Numbered from the stretch's first letter, positions 16,863 to 26,167 are shown. The stretch: DNA of 64,000 bases from CBDDFV01 sp965227335 (GCA_965227335.1 CBDDFV010000010.1:1-64000); one strand, 5' to 3'. Translations and numbers: made by a program. Notes: generated from the sequence alone by a model not told the origin.

Positions 16863-17561
16863 GCCGCGTCATCCCGCACGGGCCGGGCGACGCGGTTCGA
16901 TCGCCTCATGCGGTGGTCGGTGGAGACGTCGGACGGGTCTGTTCCGGGGGACCCGTTCGGCGTGCTCCCGACGCCGTCACCCGATGGAGCGGCATGGTCT
17001 TGCGCGCCCGACGCCGGTCGAGGATGTAGCCGCGCCTGCAAAGGACATCATCTGTCCTTGTGAGCCGTGCCTCGAGCGACGGGGCGAGCGGATGCGTGAG
17101 TTGTGGCGGCCGGTGTGGGCCGCAGATGTCGAGGCGGAGGCCCGTGCGCACAAGCCCGCCTGTGCAGGCGGGTAGCGGATGCGTCCAGGCAGGATGCGGG
17201 CACACGGCGGTTCGCGCGTGCGGTGGAGGGCAAAGTGGGACGGACACGCGACGGTGACGGCGCCGGAGTGCGGGGACGGGGGCGGGGACGGGGGCGTGGA
17301 CAGGGGCAGATCCGGGGGCGGGGGCGGGGTTGGACAGGCGCGCCGCTGGCGGAAGAGGGCGTGTGCGACGTCACGACGGCAGACGCGCGCTCGGACGCGG
17401 ATCCTTGGCTCGGGCCCGGCGCCGACGCGGTGGGAAAATACGCAGACGTCACACAAGCGCGGGCGTGGATGGGGATGATGGCGGACGGAGGGAAGCATCC
17501 GCGCGGGCGCGAGCGCGGGGGGCGCCGGGGGTGACCGGGCGCGAGCGAGGACTGGGCGGAC
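16863..17561. other. Gene-free stretch with a small hairpin and G-runs
   Basis: No convincing gene is seen in 700 bp. It holds a small hairpin at 17155-17172 (CCCGCC stem, TGTGCA loop) and a plus-strand cluster of G-runs at about 17271-17329 (GGGG, GGGGG, GGCGGGG) that could form G-quadruplexes. Long open frames on both strands are alanine/arginine- or proline-rich and look like a by-product of composition. Confidence 0.6.
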
Positions 17562-18075
17562 GGGACCCACCCGCGCAGGGGCGGGCGCGGGGGCGGCGGA
17601 GGTCCGGACGCGGGCGTGGACCGGCGCGGAAGGGACACACCCGCGCAGGGGCGGGCGCGGGGGCGCCGGAGGTCCGCACGCGGGCGGGGGCCGGGGCGAC
17701 ATGGATCTCACGCGCCAGTGCGAGCGCAGGATGCGCAGTTGCGGGCGCAGGGCGCGCCGGAGGATCGGGCGCAGGCGGGGACCGTCGCGAAAGGGACCCA
17801 CCCGCGCGGGGGCGGGCGCGGGGCGCCGGCGGAGGACCGAGCGCAGGCGGGGACTGGCGCGAAAGGGACACGCCCGCGCGGGGGCGGGCGCGGGGCGCCG
17901 GCGGAGGACCGGGCGCAGACGGGGACTGACGCGAAAGGGACACGCCCGCGCGAGGGCGGGCGCGGGGCGCCGGCGGAGGACGGGCGCAGGCGGGGACTGG
18001 CGCGAAAGGGACACGCCCGCGCGGGGGCGGGCGCGGGGTGCGCCGGAAGACCTGGGAGCGTGGACCGGGTCGGAG
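17562..18075. repeat. Tandem repeat with a unit of about 72 bp
   Basis: The block GAAAGGGACACGCCCGCGCG followed by GGGGCGGGCGCGGGGCGCCG and GGACTGGC recurs with GGGAC anchors at 17793, 17865, 17937 and 18008 (intervals 72, 72, 71). Older, more diverged units have anchors at 17562 and 17632 (interval 70). Both strands are open across the array: one strand reads blocks like RARPRAGVSLSRQSP and the other RKGHARAGAGAG, so the openness follows from the unit length (24 codons) and composition. No gene is called. It ends about 280 bp before the antiporter gene. Confidence 0.85.
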
Positions 18076-18339
18076 GGGATCGCCCGCACAGGTTGCGGGC
18101 GCAGGGCGCGCCGGAGGACCGGACGCCGGCGTGGGCCGGGGCGGAGGGGCGATGGGCGGCGGAAGTGGGCGTGTCCGCGGGCTCGCGTGACGACGAGCGC
18201 ACGCGGCGGCACGCACCGGCGGCGACGCGCGCGCGTCAGGACGGCAGGCGTCGGGCGGGATGGAAAGGGCCTCGCGGAGACGCTGACCCGCGGACGGTGC
18301 GCGAAACGGGGCCTGCGCCCGTCCGTCGGACCGGCCGCC

Positions 18340-18345
18340 TACAAT
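18340..18345 (+). promoter_or_regulatory. -10-like hexamer close to the antiporter start
   Basis: TACAAT is followed by 12 bases and then the ATG at 18358, with no Shine-Dalgarno sequence between. It resembles the arrangement at prfB (TACAAT, eight bases, ATG). No -35 is evident. Confidence 0.35.
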
Positions 18346-18357
18346 CGCCGCCCCTTC

Positions 18358-19416
18358 ATGCTCGATCTCCTCACCCAGTTCGCCGCGCTCATCGACGGCC
18401 TGCCATGGCCGGTGGCGCTGCTCATCGGGGTCGTGGCGCTGATCAAGGGCGGGGAGTGGCTGGTGCGGGGCGCGGTGTCGATCGCCCGGACGCTGGGCGT
18501 GTCGACGCTGCTCATCGGTCTGACCATCGTCGCGTTCGGGACGTCGGCGCCGGAACTCGCCTTGAACGTCAATGCGGCGCTGGCGGGGTCCACCGGCCTG
18601 AGCTTCGGCAACGTCATCGGCTCGAATATCGCGAACATCGCGCTCGTGCTCGGCGCCGCGGCGGTCATCGCACCAATCGACGTCCACCGCCACGCCGTCT
18701 GGCGGGAAATCCCCAAGCTGATCGTGATCTCCATCGGCCTGCTCATCCTCGGTCTCGCCTGGCCGCCGATCGGGATTCCGGATCCGACGGTCGCCGGCGC
18801 CACGATCAACGCCCCGGGCTTCGGCCGGGCCGACGGGGTCATCCTGCTCTTCGTGTTCGTGATCGTCATGCTCGACTGGGCCAACCGCGCTCGGCAGGAC
18901 GCCAACGGCAGCCCGGCCAGTGAACTCGTGCACGAGGCGGAAGCCGCCACGCCCGATCCCGCCCCGCTCGCGATCCTCTTCCTCGTCCTCGGACTGATCG
19001 GACTCTTCCTCGGCGGACAGCTCACGGAGCGCGGCGCCGTTGCGGCCGCCGCGGCGTTCGGCGTTTCCGACACCGTGATCGGCCTCACCGTCGTCGCCAT
19101 CGCCACCAGCCTCCCCGAACTCGCCGCGTGCGTCGCCGCCGCCCGCGCCGGACACGCCGATATCGCGGTCGGCAACATCGTCGGCTCCAACCTCTTCAAC
19201 ATTCTGCTCGTACTCGGCGTCACCTCCACGGTCGCCCCCATCCCCACGCCCGCGTGGGGCGACTGGGACCTCGCGATCATGCTCGTCCTGACGATCGCCC
19301 TCCTGCCGCTCGCGGCGACCACCGGACAACGCATTCGGCGGATCGAAGGCGGCGTCCTGCTCGTCCTCTATGCCGCGTACCTGACGTTCAGCGTCGCGCG
19401 TGAGCTGATCTTCTGA
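18358..19416 (+). CDS. Calcium/sodium antiporter, CaCA family (YrbG-like)
   Basis: This inner-membrane exchanger probably swaps Ca2+ for Na+ or H+. The 352-residue protein has about ten membrane helices in two inverted halves, each with the family alpha-repeat: GTSAPELALN plus GNVIGSNIANI in the first half and ATSLPELAA plus GNIVGSNLFNI in the second. The acidic residues in these repeats form the ion site. The ATG at 18358 is the first start after the gene-free repeat region. No regulator or partner is adjacent. Confidence 0.93.
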   Translation: MLDLLTQFAALIDGLPWPVALLIGVVALIKGGEWLVRGAVSIARTLGVSTLLIGLTIVAFGTSAPELALNVNAALAGSTGLSFGNVIGSNIANIALVLGAAAVIAPIDVHRHAVWREIPKLIVISIGLLILGLAWPPIGIPDPTVAGATINAPGFGRADGVILLFVFVIVMLDWANRARQDANGSPASELVHEAEAATPDPAPLAILFLVLGLIGLFLGGQLTERGAVAAAAAFGVSDTVIGLTVVAIATSLPELAACVAAARAGHADIAVGNIVGSNLFNILLVLGVTSTVAPIPTPAWGDWDLAIMLVLTIALLPLAATTGQRIRRIEGGVLLVLYAAYLTFSVARELIF

Positions 19417-19597
19417 CCACGACGCCGCCGTGCCGCGACGACCCCGTTCGAAGATCATCCCCGCGACTCAACCATCGCCTTTCGCGTATCAGATGTCGAA
19501 CCGCGCCGCCTGACCTCGCGTCGCGCCTCAGCGGGGTGCGATCGACGCCGCGCGATCAACGCCGCGCGAGGAGCGCGACGCGACCGTCGCCGCCCGA

Positions 19598-21190
19598 TCA
19601 ACGTCGCGCGATCAACGCGTTGACGACTGCCTCGAGGACATCCGACGGTGCAATCACGGTCCAGATGACCTCGCCCGCATCGATGCGGGCCGCGAAAGCG
19701 AGCGCCGGCGCCCGCAGCTCCACCTCCGGAATCACCAGATCCGCCGGCAGCATCGGCGCCCGATCCGCAATCGCCCGCACCCACGCGAGCACCGGACCGG
19801 CGCTGATGAACGCCTCCGCATCGCGTGGCGACGGCAACCACGCCCGCATCGCCCGCAGCATCGGATGATCAGCCAGCGTCCCTCCCGTCGGACCCGCCGC
19901 GACCGGTGAATCCGGACGCAGGGTCAGCGACACCTCGTCCGGCTGCGTCCGCTGCGCCTGCAAGGTCACCTCGCCGGCGCCCAACGCGAGGGCCAGCAGC
20001 GGACCGTACGGCTGCAACTCCCGCGGCAGGTCGGACAGCGTGTACCGACGCGGCTGCTCCGGATCACGCATCACCCGCTCCACCGCCGCCGGGTCCGCCG
20101 TCCGAAACCGCACGACCGAACGCGACAGCAGACCCGCCCGTCCCGGCGCACGCGGCGGAACGTACGACGCGGCCTGGACGCCCTGCACCGATGACGCCCA
20201 CGCGGGCGGACCGCCGATGCCCAGCCACGTGAACGCCTCGCGAAACGCCGGCGACTGATCAAACCGCGAGACGTCCGCCGACGCCGCGGCGTAGAACGCG
20301 TCGTCCGACAATCGATCCATCCGCAGTTCGCGCCCCGGCGTGCGCGGCGCCGCCGCCAGCCACGTCTTCGAGAACACGCCCACGCCCCGCACGACCAGCG
20401 CGAGCGCATCGAAGTCGACGCCGATCAGTCCGGCCTCCTCCCGCTCGCCAAGTCGACGCACCACCGTGCGCACGACCGGCGGCAGATCCGACAGGAGCGT
20501 CGTGTCGAGCGTCGCGGCCAGACGCGCCGGATCGCGACCGATGATCACGACTTCACTCTGCGTTGCAATCGTCGCGGCATCCTCCGGCAGGGTCTCACGC
20601 CACGTTCGCCAGACGTCGGCGGCCGGCGCGTACGCGTCGAGCCGCGCGGCGTCGGTGCAGAATCGCACGAACGGCGCCTCGCCCGTTTCGTCGATCACAT
20701 AATGCAGAATCGTTCCGTTTCGAGCCCGCACGGCCCGCGGACCGACGTCCGGCATCGGCGTGAAATTCGCCTCGACGAACGCGACAGGGTTCTTGGTCGG
20801 TGCGATGAAGACCGCCGGACCGAGGCCCTCGTCGGTTGGCTTGTCGTTTACGTCATCCGGGCCGTCGCCGGCGGACGCCGGGCCCCACGCCACCGCCGCG
20901 CCGCGGAAGTCGTCGAGATGGCTTGACACGCCGAGGAACGCCTTGACCTGGTCGAGCGGTCGACCGGCGAACAGCAGGTCCTGCCGCTCCATCGATTCGA
21001 GCATCGCTTCGAGATCGCCGTTCAGCGTGCGCAGGTTCGGAATGACGAGGGCGGCGGCGACGTCGGCGTCAAGTTGCCGGTAGACGTCCGCATCAAGACG
21101 TGGCGAGACGTCGGCGCGGGTCGGCGCCGTCAGCGCCGCGACGATCGCAATGCCTCCGACGCACATCCGGAAGATTCTCGTGTTCGACAT
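19598..21190 (-). CDS. Secreted hypothetical protein (DUF3352-like)
   Basis: The 530-residue protein has a signal peptide (MSNTRIFRMCVGGIAIVAALTAPTRA) and a mature part that resembles DUF3352-type proteins: a start of the form LRTLNGDLEAMLESMERQ, a VEANF segment and a long mixed alpha/beta body. No catalytic motif was found. The ATG at 21190 was chosen because the signal peptide begins there and GGAGATC lies upstream. It is divergent from a membrane protein gene. The C-terminus and the following 60 bp hold several GATCAACGCCGCGCG-like short repeats. Function is unknown. Confidence 0.75.
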   Translation of the reverse strand: MSNTRIFRMCVGGIAIVAALTAPTRADVSPRLDADVYRQLDADVAAALVIPNLRTLNGDLEAMLESMERQDLLFAGRPLDQVKAFLGVSSHLDDFRGAAVAWGPASAGDGPDDVNDKPTDEGLGPAVFIAPTKNPVAFVEANFTPMPDVGPRAVRARNGTILHYVIDETGEAPFVRFCTDAARLDAYAPAADVWRTWRETLPEDAATIATQSEVVIIGRDPARLAATLDTTLLSDLPPVVRTVVRRLGEREEAGLIGVDFDALALVVRGVGVFSKTWLAAAPRTPGRELRMDRLSDDAFYAAASADVSRFDQSPAFREAFTWLGIGGPPAWASSVQGVQAASYVPPRAPGRAGLLSRSVVRFRTADPAAVERVMRDPEQPRRYTLSDLPRELQPYGPLLALALGAGEVTLQAQRTQPDEVSLTLRPDSPVAAGPTGGTLADHPMLRAMRAWLPSPRDAEAFISAGPVLAWVRAIADRAPMLPADLVIPEVELRAPALAFAARIDAGEVIWTVIAPSDVLEAVVNALIARR

Positions 21191-21243
21191 CAGTGATCTC
21201 CGGCGCGGCTCGAGTGGGACGTCCGTGGTCGCGCTGCGCAAGG

Positions 21244-21255
21244 TATCCTGATCAT
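21244..21255 (+). promoter_or_regulatory. -10 hexamer of a probable leaderless promoter
   Basis: TATCCT (21244-21249) is followed by six bases and the ATG at 21256. There is no Shine-Dalgarno sequence. It fits the same six-base layout as at 8276, 12484, 30409 and 43266. Confidence 0.5.
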
Positions 21256-22467
21256 ATGCTTCTTGCGTCCGGCGTCATTTTGATGGTCGTGATCGTCGCC
21301 GCGCTGGCGGCGCGGCTGCTGCGATCCGCCCGCACGCCCGCCGCTCCGCTCGTCGCGGGTCTGCTCGTCGGCGCGTTGCTGGGGCCGACGATCCTCGGGC
21401 GTGACGGCATGTTCGGGGCGTCGTTCTCGACGTGGTACGAAGACACGATCATCGGCGGACGCGCGGAACGGGAGACGCTGGAACAGGCGCGGAGCGGGCT
21501 GGGCGGACTCGAATTCGCCGCCCGACGCACCGCCGCCGCGCCGCCTCGCGATGAGGTCGACCGCCTGCAGCGGGCGGTGGATCTCGCCGCGGCGGATCAT
21601 CGCGCGGCGCGGATGGCGCACGACCGGGGATTCCTGCCGATGATCTGCGGACTCGCGGCTGCGATTCTCGTGCTCGCGGGACCGCTCGGTCGGCCGCGCG
21701 ATCCGAACGCGCCGCCGGCCGGATTCATGGCCCCGCTCTCAATCGGCCTGTGGTCCGCCGCGCTGCCCGGCGCGCTGGCCTACGTCTGGCTGCGAGGCGT
21801 GGGGGCGGACGGCCGGGCGGCGTGGCTCGGCGCGGCGGCGGCCGCGATCGGACCGTGGGTGCTGCCCGCGCCGGATGAGCAGACCTCGGATGAAGCCGAA
21901 CAGGGCGGGGCGCATCTGCTCGAACTGGCGGGGCGTGTCGCGTCGGTCGTCGCGATCATCGCGGCGGGGGTCGGCTTCGGGTTCGACCACGTCGGGGAGT
22001 GGGCGGTGCTGCTGCTGCTGCCGATCGGCTGGTTGCTGCCGCGCGGCCGCTGCCCGAGCGGTCGCACGTTGGCGGAGTCGGTGCTGATTCCCGGTCTGAC
22101 CGCGGCGGCGATGCTGCGGATCGATGCGATCGCGCATCTGTGGCTGGGCACATCGATCGTGCTGATTCTGCTGACGGCGGATGGTCGCTGGATCGCCGCC
22201 GCGCTCGGCGCGATCCTCGGCGCGGGTCGTCGACCGTTGCGTGCGTTGCGTCTGGTCGGCGGCAGCGCGGCGGCGGGGCCGACGCAGATGTCGGTCGCCG
22301 CGCTCGGCGTCTGGACGAGCGTCATCGCGCCCCCGATCGCCCTCGCGTTGCTGCTCGGGGCGACGTGGGCGACGGCGAGCGAGAACGCGCGTCGGTGGGC
22401 GGCGAAGGAGCTCGAGGCGACCGAGGAGGAGCTCGCCGCGATCGCGGCGGAGGACGACGAGGAATGA
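21256..22467 (+). CDS. Polytopic membrane protein, possibly antiporter-like
   Basis: The 403-residue protein has about ten hydrophobic segments. Near the N-terminus, GLLVGALLGPTILG resembles the GxLLGPSxLG motif at the start of CPA2/Kef-type cation:proton antiporters, and the overall size fits, but other family motifs were not seen. A hydrophilic stretch (about residues 60-120) follows the first helices. The C-terminus is a highly acidic helix (KELEATEEELAAIAAEDDEE). It is divergent from the secreted protein gene. Function is tentative. Confidence 0.7.
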   Translation: MLLASGVILMVVIVAALAARLLRSARTPAAPLVAGLLVGALLGPTILGRDGMFGASFSTWYEDTIIGGRAERETLEQARSGLGGLEFAARRTAAAPPRDEVDRLQRAVDLAAADHRAARMAHDRGFLPMICGLAAAILVLAGPLGRPRDPNAPPAGFMAPLSIGLWSAALPGALAYVWLRGVGADGRAAWLGAAAAAIGPWVLPAPDEQTSDEAEQGGAHLLELAGRVASVVAIIAAGVGFGFDHVGEWAVLLLLPIGWLLPRGRCPSGRTLAESVLIPGLTAAAMLRIDAIAHLWLGTSIVLILLTADGRWIAAALGAILGAGRRPLRALRLVGGSAAAGPTQMSVAALGVWTSVIAPPIALALLLGATWATASENARRWAAKELEATEEELAAIAAEDDEE

Positions 22468-22500
22468 GGGCGGATCCGTGGGTCGTTCAGTCAGCCTGAT

Positions 22501-23505
22501 TCAGCACGGCCCCCACGCCGCGAGCAGGATACTGAGGTCCGTGCTGTCGACGGCGTTGTCGCCGTTGAAGTCCGCCGGGCAGTCGTCGCACGGACCCCAC
22601 GCGCTGAGGAGGACGGCGAGGTCAGCGCTGTCGACTCCGCCGTTGTCGTCGAGATCGGCGAGGCAGTCGGTCGCGATGCGTCGCGCGATCGGACCGTAAT
22701 TCCCGTCGGGCCCGATCAGCGGCGTCGAGCCGATGAAGCCGCCGGACACATCCAGATGAAACAGCGTCACCGCGCCGCCCTCAGGGAACGGGGCGCCGAT
22801 GGCGTAGATTCCATCGTCGTTCCAGACGAGATCGACGAAGGCGTGGAAGTCGCCGGCGGTGAACTCGGCCGGCGTGTTGATCACCACGTACGTCCCGGGA
22901 TGAAGCTGGGCCGATACGAACTCGACGGCGTTGAGGTCCGAGTCGGGCCCGAAGTAGAGGGAATTGACGATGCGGAAGTCGCCCCCCATCGGTCCCACGG
23001 CGAACGCGTCAATGTCGACGCCGAGGTCGCAGAGGTCGGTCTGGGGGTAGACCACCAGCGGCGACAGCGTCCCGTCTTCGAGATCGACGGCGGCGATCGC
23101 ATCGGCGCAGAAGCGGGCGGCGACCGGGTCGGATCGGTACGCGGCGTAGAGCGTCTTATCGTCGCTCGCAATGCCGTCGATGAGCGGCGTCTCGCCGTTC
23201 AGTTCGAGTCCGACCGCGAACTCGACCGCGCCGCTCTGCGGGTCGAGCCGCACCAGGTAGCGGGCCGATTCGCCGAGCACGAGGCCGTAGAGTTCGTCGC
23301 CGTGCGCGGCCAGGCTGACGAGGCCGCCATCCTCGGGGAGCACCGACGTGCCGAGCACGGAAACCTCGCCCGTCCCGGCGTCGACCGCCACCAGTTCACT
23401 GGTCGTTCGGTTGAAGCTCAAGACCGAGTCGGTCCGGGCGGAGGCGACCGCGACCGTGGCCCCGGCCAGAGCGATCGCGGCGAGCAGGGTGCGGGCTCGG
23501 GTCAT
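22501..23505 (-). CDS. Secreted protein with C-terminal dockerin-like repeats
   Basis: The 334-residue protein has a signal peptide (MTRARTLLAAIALAGATVAVASA), a beta-propeller-like body with repeated VDAGTGEV, VRLDPQSGAV and VDLEDGTLSPL blocks, and two type-I dockerin-like calcium loops at the C-terminus (ADLDDNGGVDSADLAVLLSA and ADFNGDNAVDSTDLSILLAA, each followed by WGPC). Such tails are widespread on exported proteins of Phycisphaerae. GGAGG precedes the ATG at 23505. The body is probably an extracellular binding or structural module of unknown ligand. Confidence 0.82.
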   Translation of the reverse strand: MTRARTLLAAIALAGATVAVASARTDSVLSFNRTTSELVAVDAGTGEVSVLGTSVLPEDGGLVSLAAHGDELYGLVLGESARYLVRLDPQSGAVEFAVGLELNGETPLIDGIASDDKTLYAAYRSDPVAARFCADAIAAVDLEDGTLSPLVVYPQTDLCDLGVDIDAFAVGPMGGDFRIVNSLYFGPDSDLNAVEFVSAQLHPGTYVVINTPAEFTAGDFHAFVDLVWNDDGIYAIGAPFPEGGAVTLFHLDVSGGFIGSTPLIGPDGNYGPIARRIATDCLADLDDNGGVDSADLAVLLSAWGPCDDCPADFNGDNAVDSTDLSILLAAWGPC

Positions 23506-23642
23506 GGGGGACGCCTCCTTGTGGCATGACCCATCGTGGAACATCGGGGTCGGAAACACAACAGAAATCCCGTCCCCGGCACGGTTGCGATACATTAGGG
23601 TCGGAGCGGCATGACGCCGCCGACCGCCGCGAAGGACTGAGC

Positions 23643-24875
23643 ATGGCCAAGAAGAAGCGATCCGCCGCCCCGCGTTCGAAGAAAAAGAAGACGACGACCA
23701 CGTCGAAGAAGACGACGACGAAGAAGTCGTCGACGCGGAAGAAGACCCCGGCCGCAGCGGGCGGATCGGTCGTCAGCGCCGAGCGCGACAAGCGGACGAA
23801 GAAGAAGATCCACGAGATGGCGTCGAAGGTCGTCAAGTCGGGCATGGCGTCGCGCGATCCCTACTTCGACATTCCCACCCGCTCCGTCTCCAACACCCGC
23901 TTCAACAAGACGAAGCGGATCCTCGAAATGGGCGGCAACACGCAGCGCCGCAACCTCTTCAACCTGAACCAGGCGAAGAAGTTCATGCAGACGCTGCTCG
24001 TGGCGAAGGGCTGCCGCGAACTCATCGATCGGGGCAAGACGACCAGCCTGCGCGGCATGTTCTACGCCTCGCTCCACGACATCGCGGGGACCAAGGGCGA
24101 GAAGACCTTCAACGAGCAGTCGGAGTCGGACTCCGTTCTCGAAGACCTTGAAGTCACCGTCGACGCCCTCCGCGAAGAGCTGCACATCTTTGCGAAGAAA
24201 CGCGGGGCCATGGTCGGCAACATCACGCTTGTCGATCGCGGCGACACGATCGACTGTCGACGGATGGGCTCCGGCGGCTACGCCATCCCGTCGATCACCG
24301 AGCCGGATGCGATCCAGTTCGGCAAGTGCGATGCGGACTTCATCCTCCACGTCGAAAAGGACACGGTCTGGCAGCGGTTCAACGAGGACCGGTTCTGGGA
24401 GACGCACAACTGCATTCTGACCGAGGGGTCCGGGCAGCCGCCGCGCGGCGTGCGTCGGCTGCTGCATCGCATGCACACGGAGCTCAAGCTGCCCGTCTAC
24501 TGCCTGCTCGACTGCGATCCGTGGGGACATTACATCTACTCGGTGATCAAGCAGGGCTCCATCAACCTCGCGTTCGAGAGCCGGCGGATGGCGGTGCCGG
24601 AGGCGAAGTTCCTCGGCATCCGGGCGGAGGATTACGAGCGGTGCGAACTGAGCGACGATGTGAAGATTTCGCTGAACGAGCGGGACATCTCGCGGGCGAA
24701 GCAGATCGCGTCGTACCCGTGGTTCGAGAAGAACCGACCGTGGCAGCGGGAGATCAAGCGGCTGCTGTCGAACGGCTTCAAGATGGAAGTCGAAGCGTTG
24801 ATCACCAAGGACATCTCGTACGTCACCGAGGTCTATGTGCCCGAACGACTCAGAGATGCGGATTTTCTTGACTGA
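23643..24875 (+). CDS. top6A: Topoisomerase VI A subunit-like protein (Spo11/Top6A family), orphan
   Basis: This is a DNA-cleaving type IIB topoisomerase subunit. The 410-residue product has a lysine-, serine- and threonine-rich tail (residues 1-60), the 5Y-CAP region with catalytic Y141 in SLRGMFYASLHD, and a Toprim domain with E238 in VEKD and D290/D292 in LLDCDPWGHYIYS. These match archaeal Top6A; only the basic N-terminal tail, reminiscent of histone H1-like tails, is extra. Top6A normally works with the ATPase subunit Top6B, usually encoded beside it, but none is found within 23 kb upstream or 39 kb downstream. It is divergent from the dockerin gene and 191 bp upstream of a response regulator gene. 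Confidence 0.9.
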   Translation: MAKKKRSAAPRSKKKKTTTTSKKTTTKKSSTRKKTPAAAGGSVVSAERDKRTKKKIHEMASKVVKSGMASRDPYFDIPTRSVSNTRFNKTKRILEMGGNTQRRNLFNLNQAKKFMQTLLVAKGCRELIDRGKTTSLRGMFYASLHDIAGTKGEKTFNEQSESDSVLEDLEVTVDALREELHIFAKKRGAMVGNITLVDRGDTIDCRRMGSGGYAIPSITEPDAIQFGKCDADFILHVEKDTVWQRFNEDRFWETHNCILTEGSGQPPRGVRRLLHRMHTELKLPVYCLLDCDPWGHYIYSVIKQGSINLAFESRRMAVPEAKFLGIRAEDYERCELSDDVKISLNERDISRAKQIASYPWFEKNRPWQREIKRLLSNGFKMEVEALITKDISYVTEVYVPERLRDADFLD

Positions 24876-25066
24876 TCGCGACGAACGCGACGTGAGTATT
24901 TGAGGATTTCTGACCGATTCGGGCCCCGGGCGGCCGGGGCGCGGGTCGGCGATTTTGTCATAATGCGTGATTCCCCGGGCCGTTGCGGCCTGTCTTGTGT
25001 GTCGGCCGTGATGCTGACCCAACGCAGAATGACTGTGAGTGAGCCGCCCGGCGGGCGGAGTCTGCC

Positions 25067-25684
25067 ATGACCGCCAACGTGACGATTGAACATGATCTGC
25101 CGAGCCGCCCGTCCCGGATTCTGATCGCCGACGACGAGCATCTCGTCGCGGCGGGTCTGGCGACGCATCTCGGCGAGCTGGGCTACCAGGTGGTGGGGCC
25201 GGCCACGGACGGCGACGTGGCCATCGAGATGTGCCGCGAGCAGCGCCCGGACCTTGCGCTGCTCGACCTTCGCATGCCGCGGACGGACGGCCTGCAGGCG
25301 GCGGACATCATCTTCAAGCAGATGGCGATCCCGGTGGTGATTCTCTCGGCGTACTCCGATCCCGAGTTCGTCCGCGACGCCAACCGGGCGGGCGTCTTCG
25401 GCTACCTGCTCAAGCCGGTGACGCTGGATCAGCTGCGGGTCGGCATCTCGGTCGCCTGGGCGCGGTACCTCGACTTCATCGAGCAGAACGGCGAGATCAA
25501 ATCCCTCAAGGAGCGGCTCGAAGCCCGCAAGATCATCGAGCAGGCGAAGTGGATCATCGTCAAGCGGAAGGACATCCCCGAGCCGGAGGCGATGAAGCTC
25601 CTGCAGAAGCAGGCCCGCAACAACCGACGCACGCTCGTCGATGTCGCGCGGGCGATTCTGGAGAACGAGGAGCTGTTCTCGTAG
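25067..25684 (+). CDS. ANTAR-domain response regulator (PdtaR/AmiR type)
   Basis: The 205-residue protein has an N-terminal receiver domain (ADDEH acidic pocket at 21-25, phosphoacceptor D67 in LLDLRMP, LSAYSD, LLKPV) and a C-terminal ANTAR domain (ARKIIEQAKWIIVKRKDIPE, EAMKLLQKQARNNRRTL) that binds tandem RNA hairpins to stop transcription termination. No histidine kinase is adjacent; the orphan kinase at 36653-37519 is a possible but unproven partner. A -10-like CATAAT at 24959-24964 suggests a leader of about 95 bases. The gene is convergent with acs. Confidence 0.92.
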   Translation: MTANVTIEHDLPSRPSRILIADDEHLVAAGLATHLGELGYQVVGPATDGDVAIEMCREQRPDLALLDLRMPRTDGLQAADIIFKQMAIPVVILSAYSDPEFVRDANRAGVFGYLLKPVTLDQLRVGISVAWARYLDFIEQNGEIKSLKERLEARKIIEQAKWIIVKRKDIPEPEAMKLLQKQARNNRRTLVDVARAILENEELFS

Positions 25685-25714
25685 TCGACGGCGCGGGCGA
25701 TGTGTCCACGCCAG

Positions 25715-25733
25715 CCCATGGCTTTGCCATGGG
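25715..25733. repeat. Left 19-bp inverted repeat flanking the 12-bp module array
   Basis: CCCATGGCTTTGCCATGGG is itself a hairpin (8-bp stem, 3-base loop) and is the exact reverse complement of 26153-26171. It lies 31 bp after the response regulator stop, where a terminator might be expected, but no T-run follows. Confidence 0.85.
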
Positions 25734-25820
25734 TTGATGGTCATCGCGTGCGGGCGTCTGACACCCACGACAGCGGCCGCGCGGACGGTGAGCGCCATGG
25801 CGAGCCCAGGGGCCAGATTC

Positions 25821-26167
25821 ATGGCAGAGCCGATGGTCGATCTTATGGTCGAGCCCGTGGTCGATCCCGTGGGCGATCCCGTGGCAAAGCCCGTGGTCGA
25901 TCCCGTGGGCGAGCCCGTGGCAAAGCTCGTGATCGATCCCATGGGCGATCCCAGGCAAAGCCCGTGGTCGATCCCGTGGGCGATCCCGTGGCAAAGCCTG
26001 TGGTCGATCCCGTGGGCGATCCCATGGCAAAGCCTGTGGTCGATCCCGTGGGCGATCCCATGGGCGATCCCGTGGCAAAGCCTGTGGTCGATCCCGTGGG
26101 CGATCCCATGGGCGATCCCGTGGCAAAGCCTGTGGTCGATCCCGTGGGCGATCCCATGGCAAAGCCA
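25821..26167. repeat. Array of 12-bp modules (28 full plus one 11-bp)
   Basis: Three 12-bp words alternate: A GTGGTCGATCCC, B GTGGGCGATCCC and C GTGGCAAAGCCY, mostly in the order ABC or ABBC, giving units of 36 or 48 bp. First bases vary between GTGG and ATGG. One C word at 25953-25963 has lost one base and shifts frame. Translated, it reads VVDP-VGDP-VAKP on the plus strand and TGSTTGFATGSP on the minus strand, but no start, signal or homology supports a gene. The array fills the space between two convergent genes. Confidence 0.92.

Noticed and set aside
16588..17175. Plus-strand 195-codon frame
   Set aside because: It starts in a 16-bp repeat and reads through the large hairpin. Its composition is arginine-rich and no domain is visible.
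17449..19458. Minus-strand open frame of 669 codons
   Set aside because: It covers the 72-bp array and the antisense of the CaCA antiporter. Its proline/arginine-rich product has no recognisable domain.
25821..26167. CRISPR array or repeat protein in the 12-bp module block
   Set aside because: There are no unique spacers between repeats, no cas genes, and no start, signal or codon bias that favours one of the open frames; one module has a one-base deletion.
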